Notes: generated from the letters alone by a model not told the origin. A stretch of 64,000 bases of DNA from an uncultured Sphingomonas sp. (GCF_913776855.1 NZ_CAJYQD010000018.1:1-64000); one strand, 5' to 3'; shown: positions 25,292 to 34,398, numbered from the stretch's first letter. Program-made: numbers and translations.

Positions 25292-26647
25292 ATGCGTATG
25301 TCCCGTTCGTTCCTCCAAGCCACCGCCATCGTCGGCGCGCTGGCGCTGGTTCCCGTCGCCACCGGCGCGATGGCGCAGGCCGATGCCGGCAGCTTTCGCG
25401 AACTCGACAATTTCATGGACGTCTATAACCGGGTGAAGGCGAGCTACGTCGACAAGGTCGACGATAAGACGCTGATGGAAGGCGCGATGCGCGGGATGCT
25501 CGCCGCGCTCGACCCGCATTCCAGCTATCTGGATGCGAAGGATTTCGAGAACCTCCGCATCGCCACGACCGGGAATTATTCGGGCCTCGGCCTGTCGGTC
25601 ACGCTGGAGGACGGCGCGGTCAAGGTCATCACGCCGACCGAGGATACGCCGGCGGCGCGTGCGGGCATCAAGTCGGGCGACTATATCACCCATGTCGACG
25701 GCAAGCTGATCGTCGGCGGCACGCTGGACGAAGCGGTCGCGCAGATGCGCGGGCCGACGGGATCGAAGGTGTCGCTGACCATCGTCCGCCCCGGCCGCGA
25801 CAAGCCGATCGAACTGACATTGGTGCGCAGCACGATCGTGCAGAAGCCGGTCAAGTGGGAAGTCAAGGACGGCATCGGCGTCATCAACATCAACACCTTC
25901 AGCGAGACGACCGGCGCCGACACCCGCGCCGCGATCGCCGGGATCGACAAGGCGCTGGGCCACAAGCCCAAGGGCTATATCATCGACCTGCGCGACAATG
26001 GCGGCGGTCTGCTGAACCAGGCGATCGAGGTGTCCGACACCTTCCTCGCGCGCGGCGAGATCGTGTCGCAGCGCGGGCGCGACAAGGCCGATACCGAACG
26101 CTATTTCGCCGAGGAGATGGTGCCGGGCGACCTTGCGCAGGGGCTGCCGATCATCGTGCTAACCAATCCGGGCACCGCGTCGGCATCGGAAATCGTCGCC
26201 GGCGCGCTGCAGGACCATCACCGCGCGATCGTGATGGGCGAGCGCAGCTTCGGCAAGGGATCGGTCCAGTCGATCTTCGACCTGTCGAAGAACACCGCCG
26301 TCCGCCTGACGACCGCGCGCTACCACACGCCGTCGGGCCGATCGGTACAGGAAGGGGGCATCGACCCCGACCTGAAGGTGCCGCAGATTTCGGACCCCGA
26401 TTACAAGAGCCGCCCGGTCTATCGCGAGGCCGACCTGCGCCGCCATCTGGTCAACGAGGCCGGCGTCGACGACAAGACGCTGACCGAGGATACGAAGGAC
26501 GATCCGCGCTTCGCCGAAAGTGCCGAGGCGTTGAAGAAGCGCGGCATCGACGATTTCCAGCTCTATTATGCGCTCCAGACGATGGGCCGGGTCGGGCCGA
26601 CCACGCGCATGGCGGCGGCCCCGGCGCCCAAGCCGGCAAAGCGCTGA
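25292..26647 (+). CDS. ctpA: Carboxy-terminal processing protease (S41 family)
   Basis: Periplasmic serine protease of 451 residues. Signal peptide (first ~29 residues, ending GAMAQA), an N-terminal helical segment, a PDZ domain at about 90-170 (YSGLGLSVTLEDGAVKV) and the S41 domain with the Ser297/Lys322 dyad: TASASE and GKGSVQ stand 25 residues apart, as in known D1-processing proteases. RDNGGGLL near 238 is also typical. It is followed 4 bp later by the DsbB-like gene. Substrates cannot be inferred. Confidence 0.95.
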   Translation: MRMSRSFLQATAIVGALALVPVATGAMAQADAGSFRELDNFMDVYNRVKASYVDKVDDKTLMEGAMRGMLAALDPHSSYLDAKDFENLRIATTGNYSGLGLSVTLEDGAVKVITPTEDTPAARAGIKSGDYITHVDGKLIVGGTLDEAVAQMRGPTGSKVSLTIVRPGRDKPIELTLVRSTIVQKPVKWEVKDGIGVININTFSETTGADTRAAIAGIDKALGHKPKGYIIDLRDNGGGLLNQAIEVSDTFLARGEIVSQRGRDKADTERYFAEEMVPGDLAQGLPIIVLTNPGTASASEIVAGALQDHHRAIVMGERSFGKGSVQSIFDLSKNTAVRLTTARYHTPSGRSVQEGGIDPDLKVPQISDPDYKSRPVYREADLRRHLVNEAGVDDKTLTEDTKDDPRFAESAEALKKRGIDDFQLYYALQTMGRVGPTTRMAAAPAPKPAKR

Positions 26648-26651
26648 TCCG

Positions 26652-27131
26652 ATGCGGGCCAACGACCTGCCGCTGGCGCGCTGGATCGCGCTGCTCCTGC
26701 CGCTCACGCTGATCGCGGGTGCGCTGGCGTCACAAGTTCTGGGCGGGCTATATCCGTGCGAGATGTGCCATTGGCAGCGCTGGCCGCATTATGCCGCCAT
26801 CGCCCTTGCCGCGCTGTCGTTCGTTGTGCCGCGCACCTCGGGCAAGCGGGCGCTGATCGTGCTGGCCGGGGTAGCGATCCTCGTCAGCGGGCTGATCGGC
26901 GTGTTCCATGCCGGGGTCGAATATCACTGGTGGCAGGGAATCACCGCCTGCGCCAACACGCTGCACGCGACCGGCGGCGACCTGCTGGCGGCGATCGTGG
27001 CACAGCCGGTCGTGCGCTGCGACGTGCCGCAATGGACGCTGTTCGGTGTGTCGCTGGCCGGGTTCAACGCGATCCTTTCGATCACTGGTGCGTTGGCGGT
27101 ACTCATCCTCGCGACTCGGAGGCGGACATGA
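26652..27131 (+). CDS. DsbB-like disulfide bond formation protein
   Basis: Inner-membrane quinone-dependent thiol oxidase-like protein of 159 residues with four predicted helices. First redox pair Cys36-x-x-Cys39 in YPCEMCHWQRWPH; second pair Cys100 and Cys123 in the second periplasmic loop. The arginine next to the first pair is present. Its ATGA overlap with coq7 couples a quinone-using enzyme to a quinone-making one. The start ATG 26652 stands 4 bp after ctpA. Confidence 0.9.
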   Translation: MRANDLPLARWIALLLPLTLIAGALASQVLGGLYPCEMCHWQRWPHYAAIALAALSFVVPRTSGKRALIVLAGVAILVSGLIGVFHAGVEYHWWQGITACANTLHATGGDLLAAIVAQPVVRCDVPQWTLFGVSLAGFNAILSITGALAVLILATRRRT

Positions 27132-27667
27132 GCAAGTGGCGGCCTGGCGACCGCAGGCCCGATAGCCTGAAATCGATGATCCGCGTCGATCAGGCGGGCG
27201 AATATGGCGCGACCCGCATCTATGCCGGGCAGTTGGCGGTGATGGGCGACCGCAGTCCCATGTCGGCGGCGATCCAGGGCATGGCGTTGCAGGAGGCGGA
27301 ACACCGCGCCTATTTCGACGCGCTGATCGCCGAACGCGGCGTGCGCCCGACGCTGATCCAGCCCTTTTGGGACGTGGCCGGCTTTGCGCTGGGCGCGGTC
27401 ACGGCGGCGATCGGGCCGGAGGCGGCGATGGCCTGCACCGCGGCGGTCGAAACCGAAATCGACAAACATTATGAGGACCAGCTTGCCGAACTGGGCGACG
27501 ATCATCCCGCGTTAAGCGAGGCGATCGCAAGGTTTCAGGCGGAGGAACTGGAGCATAAGGAAGCGGCGCTGGCGCATGGTGCCGAACGCGCGCCCGCTTA
27601 CCCCGTGCTGTCGGCGGCGATCCGCGCGGGATGCCGCGTCGCCATCGAAGTTTCGAAACGTATTTGA
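27128..27667 (+). CDS. coq7: Demethoxyubiquinone hydroxylase
   Basis: Di-iron monooxygenase of ubiquinone synthesis, 179 residues. All six likely iron ligands are visible: Glu25, Glu56, His59, Glu108, Glu140 and His143, in the motifs DQAGEYGAT, LQEAEH, VETEID and EELEH. The start overlaps the dsbB-like stop (ATGA). Confidence 0.95.
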   Translation: MSKWRPGDRRPDSLKSMIRVDQAGEYGATRIYAGQLAVMGDRSPMSAAIQGMALQEAEHRAYFDALIAERGVRPTLIQPFWDVAGFALGAVTAAIGPEAAMACTAAVETEIDKHYEDQLAELGDDHPALSEAIARFQAEELEHKEAALAHGAERAPAYPVLSAAIRAGCRVAIEVSKRI

Positions 27668-27699
27668 CCGACCGGGCGTTACCCCGGCAGGAGGACCTG

Positions 27700-28098
27700 A
27701 TGACCCGCTTTCTTCTGGCCGGTGCCGCCGTTTTCGCCGCCTTCACCCTGCCCGCCGCCCCTGCCGCCGCGCAGGTCCAGAACGGCACGCTGGTCATCTA
27801 TGGCAACGATAAATGCCCGACCAATTCGAGCGGTGAGGAAATCGTCGTCTGCGTCCGCCGCAGCGAGCGTGAACGCTTTCGCATCCCGAAGGAACTGCGC
27901 GACGCCGAACCGACCCGCGATGGCGAAAGCTGGGCAACGCGGGTCGAGGATAATCTGAACGTCGGCGGCAGCGGAACGGGCAGCTGCTCGACCGCAGGCG
28001 TCGGTGGCCAGACCGGCTGCTTCGTCCAGCGCGCGAATGCGGCGCGGGCGGAACGGCGGGCACGGGCGAAGGCGGAATCAGCGATCCCGCTGCCCTGA
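27700..28098 (+). CDS. Secreted protein of unknown function
   Basis: A 132-residue protein with a strong ribosome site (AGGAGG) before ATG 27700 and a Sec signal peptide (MTRFLLAGAAVFAAFTLPAAPAAAQ). The mature part has four cysteines (KCPT, VVCVRR, GSCST, TGCFV) and a basic, alanine-rich tail, so disulfide bonds are likely. It looks like a conserved family with the segment NGTLVIYGNDKCPTNSSGEE, but no function is known to me. It follows coq7 by 32 bp. Confidence 0.8.
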   Translation: MTRFLLAGAAVFAAFTLPAAPAAAQVQNGTLVIYGNDKCPTNSSGEEIVVCVRRSERERFRIPKELRDAEPTRDGESWATRVEDNLNVGGSGTGSCSTAGVGGQTGCFVQRANAARAERRARAKAESAIPLP

Positions 28099-28122
28099 TT
28101 GCCCGTATGGCATGAGGCTTCT

Positions 28123-28319
28123 CGGTACCCCCGCGCCGGCGGGGGGCCAGGGTCGAGATCGCAACCATAGGTTGGTGGCTCTGAATCCCCGCCTTCGCGG
28201 GGATACGCCTCAGCGATGACTATCCCGCGCATAGCAGCCCGAGCGCGGGCTGTGATGTCGCCGTTACGTGTAGCGCACGCACCGCCGTGGGACGCCCCAG
28301 CGTTCGCCGGGGCGGCGCC
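28123..28319. repeat. Cluster of three REP-like palindromes
   Basis: Three GC-rich palindromes occupy the gap between convergent genes: near 28123-28150 (CCCCCGCGCCGGCGGGGGG), 28182-28207 (ATCCCCGCCTTCGCGGGGAT) and 28291-28319 (GCCCCAGCGTTCGCCGGGGC). The first two face each other. No gene is seen in 28099-28326. Confidence 0.7.
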
Positions 28320-28326
28320 TGATCCT

Positions 28327-29619
28327 TCACCCGCCCAGAACGTGCATCCACATCGGCTTGCCGAGCACGCTGACCGAGCTTTCGAGCTTTTCCAGCGCCT
28401 GCGCGACGCAGCGTTCCGGCCCTTCATGGGTGACGATCGCGACCAGCACGCTGCCATCGGCATTGGCGCCGCGCTGCATCAGGCTTTCGATCGACACGCC
28501 GGCGTCGCGCATCGCCGCAGCGATTTCGGCGAGGACACCAACCTTGTCCGCCACCTGCAGCCGGACATAGGCGCGGCCCCGCCGCTCGCCGGCCTGTTCG
28601 GGGCTGGCGGCGGTCAACGCGGCGGCGGGCATCGCATAGGGCGGGCCGAACTCGCCGCGCGCGATGTCGATCAGGTCGGCGACCACCGCGCTGGCGGTCG
28701 GGCCGTCACCCGCCCCGCGCCCCTGGAAGAACAGCCGCCCGACGAAATTGCCCTCCGCCACCACCGCGTTCAGCGATCCGGTGACATGCGCCAGCGGATG
28801 GTCGAGCGGCACGAGGTGCGGATGGACGCGCTGGAACAGCCCGTGCGGTCCCGCTTCGCCCACGCCGACGAGCCGGATACGATAGCCGAGCGCCGCCGCC
28901 TCGGCGATATCGGCGGCCAGCACGTGGCGGATGCCGGTCACCGCCACCGCATCGAACGCCGGGCGCGTGCCGAACGCGATGCTGGCGAGGATCGACAGCT
29001 TGTGCGCGGCATCGACGCCGTCGATGTCGAAGCTCGGATCGGCTTCGGCAAAGCCCAGCGCCTGTGCCTCCGCCAGTACCTCGGCGAAGTCGCGCCCTTC
29101 CGCCTCCATCTTCGACAGGATGAAGTTGCAGGTACCGTTGAGGATGCCGAACACCTGCGAGATTTCATTGGCCGCCGCCCCTTCGCGCAGACCCTTGATG
29201 ACCGGCACGCCACCGGCCACCGCCGCCTCGAACTTCAGCGCGACGCCCTTTGCCTCGGCAGCCTCGGCCAGTTCGAGGCCGTGATGCGCGATCATCGCCT
29301 TGTTGGCGGTGACGAAGCTCTTGCCCGCCGCCAGCGACGTGCGCGCCAGCGTCAGCGCCGGGCCGTCCGATCCGCCGATCAGTTCGACCACGACATCGGC
29401 ATCGCCGGCATGGACCAACGCGGCGGTATCATCGACCCACTGATAGCGCGACAGATCGACTCCGCGGTCGCGCGAGCGGTCACGCGCCGAGACGGCAACC
29501 ACCTCGATCGGACGACCGGCGCGCCGGGCGATCAGCTCGCCATTGGTTTCGATCAGCCGAATGACCCCCGCACCCACGGTTCCAAGGCCGGCGATGGCGA
29601 CGCGGAGCGGTTCGGTCAT
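28327..29619 (-). CDS. hom: Homoserine dehydrogenase
   Basis: Reduces aspartate semialdehyde to homoserine for threonine and methionine synthesis. 430 residues. Seen: Rossmann motif AGLGTVGAG at 10-18, SFVTANKAMIAHHG, the catalytic-domain signature (AVAGGVPVIKGLREG and NGTCNFILSKM) and a C-terminal ACT domain (YVRLQVADKVGVLAEIAAAM) for threonine feedback. The frame extends upstream, but ATG 29619 has AGAGGA just before it and matches the family start. Confidence 0.96.
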   Translation of the reverse strand: MTEPLRVAIAGLGTVGAGVIRLIETNGELIARRAGRPIEVVAVSARDRSRDRGVDLSRYQWVDDTAALVHAGDADVVVELIGGSDGPALTLARTSLAAGKSFVTANKAMIAHHGLELAEAAEAKGVALKFEAAVAGGVPVIKGLREGAAANEISQVFGILNGTCNFILSKMEAEGRDFAEVLAEAQALGFAEADPSFDIDGVDAAHKLSILASIAFGTRPAFDAVAVTGIRHVLAADIAEAAALGYRIRLVGVGEAGPHGLFQRVHPHLVPLDHPLAHVTGSLNAVVAEGNFVGRLFFQGRGAGDGPTASAVVADLIDIARGEFGPPYAMPAAALTAASPEQAGERRGRAYVRLQVADKVGVLAEIAAAMRDAGVSIESLMQRGANADGSVLVAIVTHEGPERCVAQALEKLESSVSVLGKPMWMHVLGG

Positions 29620-29643
29620 AGTTTCCTCTGGTTTCACACGTAA

Positions 29644-29675
29644 CAAAATTGCGGCCGGAGCATCGCCCCGGCCGG
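29644..29675 (-). terminator. Terminator of the oxygenase gene
   Basis: Read on the minus strand, a 7-bp stem CCGGCCG/CGGCCGG with a GC-rich loop is followed by CAATTTTGTT. It lies between the end of the oxygenase gene and the hom start, so hom needs its own promoter or read-through. Confidence 0.7.
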
Positions 29676-29740
29676 TTTCATGTCTCTAGAGGGTGGAATG
29701 CGGGAGGGGAAGGGCGTTGGCCAGCCCTCGCCCTCTCCGG

Positions 29741-30694
29741 TCACTTCTTGATGAGGCCGATCTCGACCAGCCGTTCGTACAGATAGTCGTGCGAGCTGAT
29801 CGGCGTCGGATAGCGGTTCGGGCGTTCCTCGCTGATACAGCCGGGCAGCGTCTCGATCAGGAAATCGGGCGCGGGATGCAGGAAGAACGGCATCGAATAG
29901 CGCGAATGGCCGCGGCGTTCGGGAGCCGGATTGACAACGCGGTGGGTCGTCGAGGGCAAGACATGGTTGGTCAGCCGCTGCAGCATGTCGCCGACATTGA
30001 CGACCATCGCGCCCGGCGGCGGTGCGACCGGCAGCCAGCGGCCGTCGCGGTCGAGCAGTTCGAGCCCGGCTTCCTCCGCGCCCAGCAACAGGGTGATGAG
30101 GTTGATGTCCTCATGCGCGCCGGCGCGGACTTCAGGGGCGTCGGCGGCGACCGGCGGATAATGGAGCAGGCGCAGGACCGAATTGCCGTCCTTGACCGCA
30201 CGGTCGAACCAGTTCGGCTCCAGTCCAAGATAGCGCGCGATCGCCGACAGCAGCCGGTCGCCGGCGGCATCGAGCGCGGCGAACAGGTCGAGAAACGCCT
30301 GGCGGAACCCCTCCGGCCGGTCGGGCCAGACATTGGCGGGCATGACGTCGCCATAGCGATGGCCAGCGGCAAGTTCGCGGCCGACATGCCAGAATTCCTT
30401 CAGGTCGACATGGGTCGCGCCCTTGGCGATTTCGGTCTTGAACGGGGTGTAGCCGCGCGCACCGCCGCCGCCCTCGACGAAATAGCGGCGCTTTTCCTCC
30501 TCGGGCAGGTCGAAGAACGCCTTGGTCATCGCCCAGGCGCGATCGATCACGCCCTGGTCGACGCCATGGTCGGACACCATCGCGAAGCCGAAGCGTTGGA
30601 ACGAGCCGCCGAATTCGCGCGCGAAGCCATCGGGGTCCTGCTCCGCCTGCGCCATCGAAATCAGCGGAACCTGCGAAAGCGGCGTGTCGGCCAT
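29741..30694 (-). CDS. 2-oxoglutarate/Fe(II)-dependent oxygenase (isopenicillin N synthase-like)
   Basis: Non-haem iron oxygenase of 317 residues. The N-terminal DIOX_N domain (PLISMAQAEQDPDGFAREFG, FGFAMVSDHGV, YFVEGGGGARGYTPF) and the C-terminal jelly roll with iron ligands His194, Asp196 and His251 are clear; Arg265-x-Ser267 should bind the 2-oxoglutarate carboxylate. Substrate is unknown; despite the family name, beta-lactam synthesis is not implied. It is divergent from the Bcr/CflA transporter gene. Confidence 0.92.
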   Translation of the reverse strand: MADTPLSQVPLISMAQAEQDPDGFAREFGGSFQRFGFAMVSDHGVDQGVIDRAWAMTKAFFDLPEEEKRRYFVEGGGGARGYTPFKTEIAKGATHVDLKEFWHVGRELAAGHRYGDVMPANVWPDRPEGFRQAFLDLFAALDAAGDRLLSAIARYLGLEPNWFDRAVKDGNSVLRLLHYPPVAADAPEVRAGAHEDINLITLLLGAEEAGLELLDRDGRWLPVAPPPGAMVVNVGDMLQRLTNHVLPSTTHRVVNPAPERRGHSRYSMPFFLHPAPDFLIETLPGCISEERPNRYPTPISSHDYLYERLVEIGLIKK

Positions 30695-30813
30695 GAGTCT
30701 CAACATCCTGAAAGATACGGGTACGAACGATGACGATAGACATGCGGCGGGCGGACGAACAGGGCCATCCTTTACGTGACCCGGCGGGCGACATGCGCCA
30801 TGGAGGCCCCGCC

Positions 30814-32061
30814 ATGTCGCAGACCATCGAATCCCCCGCCGAAACGCCCCTGCCCTCCGCCGACCGGTCGCCCTTGCCGTTCGGCGAGTTCGTCACGCTG
30901 ATCGCGGCACTGATGGCGCTGACCGCGCTCGGCATCGATTCGATGCTGCCCGCGCTCCCGGCGATCGGCACTGCGCTGGACGTCGCCGAACCCAATACGC
31001 GGCAGTTCGTCATCACGTCGTTTCTGATCGGCTTTTCGGTGGCGCAACTGGCCTATGGTCCGCTGGCCGACCGCTATGGCCGGCGCCCAGTGCTGATCTT
31101 CGGCCTGATCGCCAGCGCGATCACCAACCTGATCGCGGCGATTTCGGGCAGCTTCGTGCTGTTGCTGATCGCACGCCTCGCCTCAGGCGCAGCGGTTGCG
31201 GGCGCGCGGGTGGTGACGGTGGCGCTGGTGCGCGACTGCTATTCCGGCCGGGCGATGGCGCGGGTCATGAGCCTGGCATTCATCTTTTTCATGGCCGCCC
31301 CGGTGCTGGCACCGTCGTTCGGCGAACTGGTGCTGGCATTCGCGTCGTGGCGCTGGATCTTTGGCGGCATCGCGATCGTCACCGTGATGATCCTTGCCTG
31401 GTTCGTCGCGCGGATGCCCGAAACGCTGCCCGTATCGGAGCGCCAGCCGCTGGAGCCGGCGCGCATCCTTGCCGGCTATCGCATGGTCCTGCGCGATCGC
31501 TATGCGGTCGGCTACACCATCGCCGCAGCGTTGCTGTCGGGCGGGCTGTTCGGATTCGTCGGATCGATCCAGCAGATCATGGAAGTGACGTTCGAACGGC
31601 CCAAGCTGCTTACCATCGTCTTCGCCTGTGTCGCGGGCACGATGGCGGCGGGATCGTTCTTCAATTCGCGGATCGTGATGCGCTTCGGCACGCGGCTGAT
31701 CTCGCACGCCGCGCTGCTGGGACTGGTCGCGGTCGCCGCCGTGCATCTGGCGGTGACGCTGGCGGGCATCGAATCGCTGGCGAGCTTCATCGTGCTGCAG
31801 GCGATGATGATGGCCTGTTTCGGCCTTGCGACCTCCAATTTCTCGGCGATGGCGATGGAGAATATGGGGTCGATCGCCGGTACCGCTTCGTCGCTGCAGG
31901 GTTTCGTGTCGATGCTGGTCGGCGCGGTGCTGGGCGCGGTCATCGGCCAGTCGTTCGACGGGACGACGGTGCCGCTGTACGGCGGGTTCCTGGGACTGGG
32001 GCTGATCGCTCTGCTCGTCGTGTTTCGCACCGAACATGGCCGCCTGTTGCGCCGGGGGTAG
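30814..32061 (+). CDS. Bcr/CflA-type drug/proton antiporter (MFS)
   Basis: Inner-membrane transporter of about 415 residues with 12 predicted helices. The MFS loop motif GPLADRYGRRPVLIFGL follows helix 2, and MLPALPAIGTAL at helix 1 is typical of the Bcr/CflA group that exports drugs and small metabolites. GGAGG (30802-30806) supports ATG 30814; the frame is open to ATG 30730 but lacks a ribosome site there. Substrate unknown. Confidence 0.9.
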   Translation: MSQTIESPAETPLPSADRSPLPFGEFVTLIAALMALTALGIDSMLPALPAIGTALDVAEPNTRQFVITSFLIGFSVAQLAYGPLADRYGRRPVLIFGLIASAITNLIAAISGSFVLLLIARLASGAAVAGARVVTVALVRDCYSGRAMARVMSLAFIFFMAAPVLAPSFGELVLAFASWRWIFGGIAIVTVMILAWFVARMPETLPVSERQPLEPARILAGYRMVLRDRYAVGYTIAAALLSGGLFGFVGSIQQIMEVTFERPKLLTIVFACVAGTMAAGSFFNSRIVMRFGTRLISHAALLGLVAVAAVHLAVTLAGIESLASFIVLQAMMMACFGLATSNFSAMAMENMGSIAGTASSLQGFVSMLVGAVLGAVIGQSFDGTTVPLYGGFLGLGLIALLVVFRTEHGRLLRRG

Positions 32062-32116
32062 GAACCTGCCCGGCGGCATACGGGTTTCCCCAGCCTGACT
32101 GGATAGGAGACGCGCA

Positions 32117-32458
32117 ATGGGCGGGCATCAGGTAAACGGACAGGGTACCGGCGACGACGGCTATGACGAGGATGGCTATGACGAAAGCCAGCGTGCCGAA
32201 ATCCTGGAAGCGACGCGCGATGGCCCGAGTGACGGAACGATCCTGACCGACCTCGAGCCCGATCTCGGCATGTCGGACGACGCGGATGAGGACGAACTCG
32301 ACATGGTCGACGACGAACTTGCCGAAGAGGATGACGACACGACCGTCACCGGACAGGGCGATCAGGAAGAGGACGAACTGCAGGCCGATTTCGACGAGGA
32401 TAATCTGGCCGAGGATGACGACCTAGACGACAGCGCCGGGCAGGCCATCAAGCCGTGA
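32117..32458 (+). CDS. Extremely acidic small protein
   Basis: A 113-residue protein in which aspartate and glutamate make up well over a third of all residues, in runs such as DDADEDELDMVDDELAEEDD. No cysteine, signal peptide or helix is visible; it is probably disordered. AGGAG stands before ATG 32117. Its stop overlaps the GTG start of the following lipoprotein gene. Function unknown; acidic proteins of this sort can bind cations or basic proteins, which is speculation here. Confidence 0.75.
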   Translation: MGGHQVNGQGTGDDGYDEDGYDESQRAEILEATRDGPSDGTILTDLEPDLGMSDDADEDELDMVDDELAEEDDDTTVTGQGDQEEDELQADFDEDNLAEDDDLDDSAGQAIKP

Positions 32459-33087
32459 GGATCGCGGGCAGCGCGGCGCTGGCGCTGCTGCTGGCCGGGT
32501 GCGGCGGCGGCGGCGGACCGGCCGAGAATGACGCGATGGCCAATGCCGCCGCGCCTGCCGAACCGGTCCCCGCCGCCGGCGCACCGACCCCGGTCACCCC
32601 CGCGACCAGCATTCCGGCGGGCGAGGGCATTCCCGGTGTCAGCGCGCCGCCGCCTTCCCCCTCCCCTACGCCAGGCGACGCGACGGCCGAGCCGGGCGCG
32701 GACGACGCGGCACAGGTCCTGCGGACCTATTTCGCCGCGATCGGCGAGCGGCGCTATGCCGATGCATGGCGGCTATGGGGTGGTGGCGGACAAGCGTCGG
32801 GCATGACGCAGGCCGCATTTGCCCAGTCCTTTGCAAAATATGCCGATTATCGCGCGACGATCGGCACGCCGGGGCGGATCGATGCGGGTGCCGGGCAGCG
32901 CTATATCCAGATACCGGTCCGCGTCACCGGCAAGCTGACCGATGGGACGCCGGTATCGCTCACCGGACCGGTCACGCTACATCGGACCGGCAATATCGAT
33001 GGCGCGACCGCCGAACAACGGGCATGGCGCCTGTCGGACAGCGGCCTGAAGCCGCGTCCCGCTTCGGAGCCGATCGTCCCGCAATGA
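32455..33087 (+). CDS. Lipoprotein of unknown function
   Basis: A 210-residue predicted lipoprotein: MRIAGSAALALLLAGC has a lipobox with Cys16 as the acylated residue. A long Pro/Ala-rich linker (about 20-80) leads to a C-terminal domain (QVLRTYFAAIGERRYADAWRLW...) resembling a small NTF2-like or SH3-like fold, which is a guess. It starts with GTG overlapping the previous stop (GTGA) and ends in an ATGA overlap with the thioesterase gene. Confidence 0.8.
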   Translation: MRIAGSAALALLLAGCGGGGGPAENDAMANAAAPAEPVPAAGAPTPVTPATSIPAGEGIPGVSAPPPSPSPTPGDATAEPGADDAAQVLRTYFAAIGERRYADAWRLWGGGGQASGMTQAAFAQSFAKYADYRATIGTPGRIDAGAGQRYIQIPVRVTGKLTDGTPVSLTGPVTLHRTGNIDGATAEQRAWRLSDSGLKPRPASEPIVPQ

Positions 33088-33482
33088 CCACCCCCCGCTT
33101 CACCCGCTCGATCACCGCGGGTCCCGACGACATCGACGAACTGGGCCATGTAAACAATGCGGTCTGGGTCCGCTGGATTCAGGACGTGGCGGTCGAACAT
33201 TGGACGGCGGTCGCGACGCCCGAGCAGCAGGCCGCCTATGTCTGGGTCATCACCCGGCACGAGATCGACTATCGCGGCAATGTCGCCGCCGGGGAAACGG
33301 TGATCGCCGAAACCTGGGTCGGCGAGGCACCGCGCGGGGCGCGGTTCGACCGGCTGATGCGCTTCACCGGCGCGGATGGGCGGGTGAAGGTCGATGCGCG
33401 GACGACCTGGGCGGTACTCGACCGGCGGACCGGGCGGCTGGTCCGGGTGCCAGCGGACGTTGCGGACAGGTTTCTGGGCTGA
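33084..33482 (+). CDS. Acyl-CoA thioesterase (4HBT hotdog family)
   Basis: A 132-residue single hotdog-fold protein. The catalytic segment DELGHVNNAVWVRWIQD contains the conserved Asp18 and the HVNN motif of 4-hydroxybenzoyl-CoA-type thioesterases; the remaining strands (EIDYRGNVAAGETVIAETWV) match the fold. Start ATG 33084 overlaps the preceding lipoprotein stop. The acyl substrate is unknown. A strong hairpin follows the stop. Confidence 0.9.
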   Translation: MTTPRFTRSITAGPDDIDELGHVNNAVWVRWIQDVAVEHWTAVATPEQQAAYVWVITRHEIDYRGNVAAGETVIAETWVGEAPRGARFDRLMRFTGADGRVKVDARTTWAVLDRRTGRLVRVPADVADRFLG

Positions 33483-33484
33483 TC

Positions 33485-33517
33485 GTCGTCATTCCCGCGG
33501 CGGGCGGGAATGACGAC
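33485..33517. terminator. Bidirectional hairpin between convergent genes (REP-like)
   Basis: A perfect 14-bp stem (33485-33498 with 33504-33517, loop GGCGG) starts 3 bp after the thioesterase stop. It shares the GTCATTCCCGC ends of the REP-like family and probably terminates transcription from both sides. Confidence 0.7.
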
Positions 33518-33553
33518 AATGGCTCGCCCGGATGGAGGGAGCCACCCCCCCGA

Positions 33554-34276
33554 TCAACGCAGCAGGAAGCGTACCGAGACGGTCGCGGTAAGGTCCTGTT
33601 CGCCCGCCGCCAGCGGGGTCGAATCGGCCATCTTCACCATGCGCGCCGAAGCCATCATCGGCATCGGCACCGGCGGCTGGTCGCCACCATTCTCGACGAT
33701 CGACACGATTCGGTCGACGCGCATCCCGGCGGCCTTCGCGTACAGCTCGGCGCGGGCACGGGCGCGGCGGATCGCGTCGGTGCGGGCTTCGTCCAGCGCC
33801 GCGTCGGCAGCATCGACCGACAGGTTCGGCCCCTCGATCTGGTTCGCGCCCTGCGCCACCAGCGTGTCGAGGATCGACCCGCTCTTCGCCACGTTGCGGA
33901 AGCGGACCGACACGCTGTTGCTCGCCTGATAGCCGGTGATCGCCGGCGGCTGGTTTTCAGCATAGCGATATTGCGGCTGGAGCTGGATCTGCGCGGTCTG
34001 GATGTCGCGCTCGGCCACCCCCGCCTTGCGCAGCGCCGCCACGACGCGCGTCATCCGCTGTGCATTGTCCGACAGCGCGGCGGCGGCGGTCGGCGACTGG
34101 CTGACGACGCCGGCGCGAATCGTTGCGATGTCGGGCACCCGCGTCGCCTTTCCCTCGGCAACCACGTCGAGCAGCGTCGCATCCATCAGGACCGGCGTGG
34201 TGGCAGGCACGACCTGTTGCGCAGCGGCGGGCAGCGCGCCGCCGATGGCGGCCAGGATCAGGGCGGAACGGAACAT
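33554..34276 (-). CDS. Exported SIMPL-domain (DUF541) protein
   Basis: A 240-residue periplasmic protein with signal peptide (MFRSALILAAIGGALPAAAQ) and the DUF541/SIMPL fold: VVAEGKATRVPDIATIRAGV, then QLQPQYRY..., SVRFRNVAKSGSILDTLVAQGAN and RARARAELYAKAAGM. ATG 34276 is preferred over 34282 because AAGGG then stands about 8 bp upstream. The family is linked to the envelope and oxidative stress, without a defined reaction. It is divergent from the RND operon. Confidence 0.88.
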   Translation of the reverse strand: MFRSALILAAIGGALPAAAQQVVPATTPVLMDATLLDVVAEGKATRVPDIATIRAGVVSQSPTAAAALSDNAQRMTRVVAALRKAGVAERDIQTAQIQLQPQYRYAENQPPAITGYQASNSVSVRFRNVAKSGSILDTLVAQGANQIEGPNLSVDAADAALDEARTDAIRRARARAELYAKAAGMRVDRIVSIVENGGDQPPVPMPMMASARMVKMADSTPLAAGEQDLTATVSVRFLLR

Positions 34277-34398
34277 CGGCATTTCCCTTTCGAATACAAT
34301 CGCAACGAACCAGGTCGTTACGGGGCCGCGTCAAAACGCACGCTGAACGCAAACGATGCGAGGCTTGTCGTTCTTATCGAAAAACGCGATGTCTATGC

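Noticed and set aside
28216..29643. 475-codon plus-strand frame opposite hom
   Set aside because: Low-complexity Arg/His-rich product; hom on the minus strand is fully supported by domains.
29741..30694. Beta-lactam biosynthesis gene
   Set aside because: Only the general oxygenase family fits; no neighbouring antibiotic synthesis genes exist.
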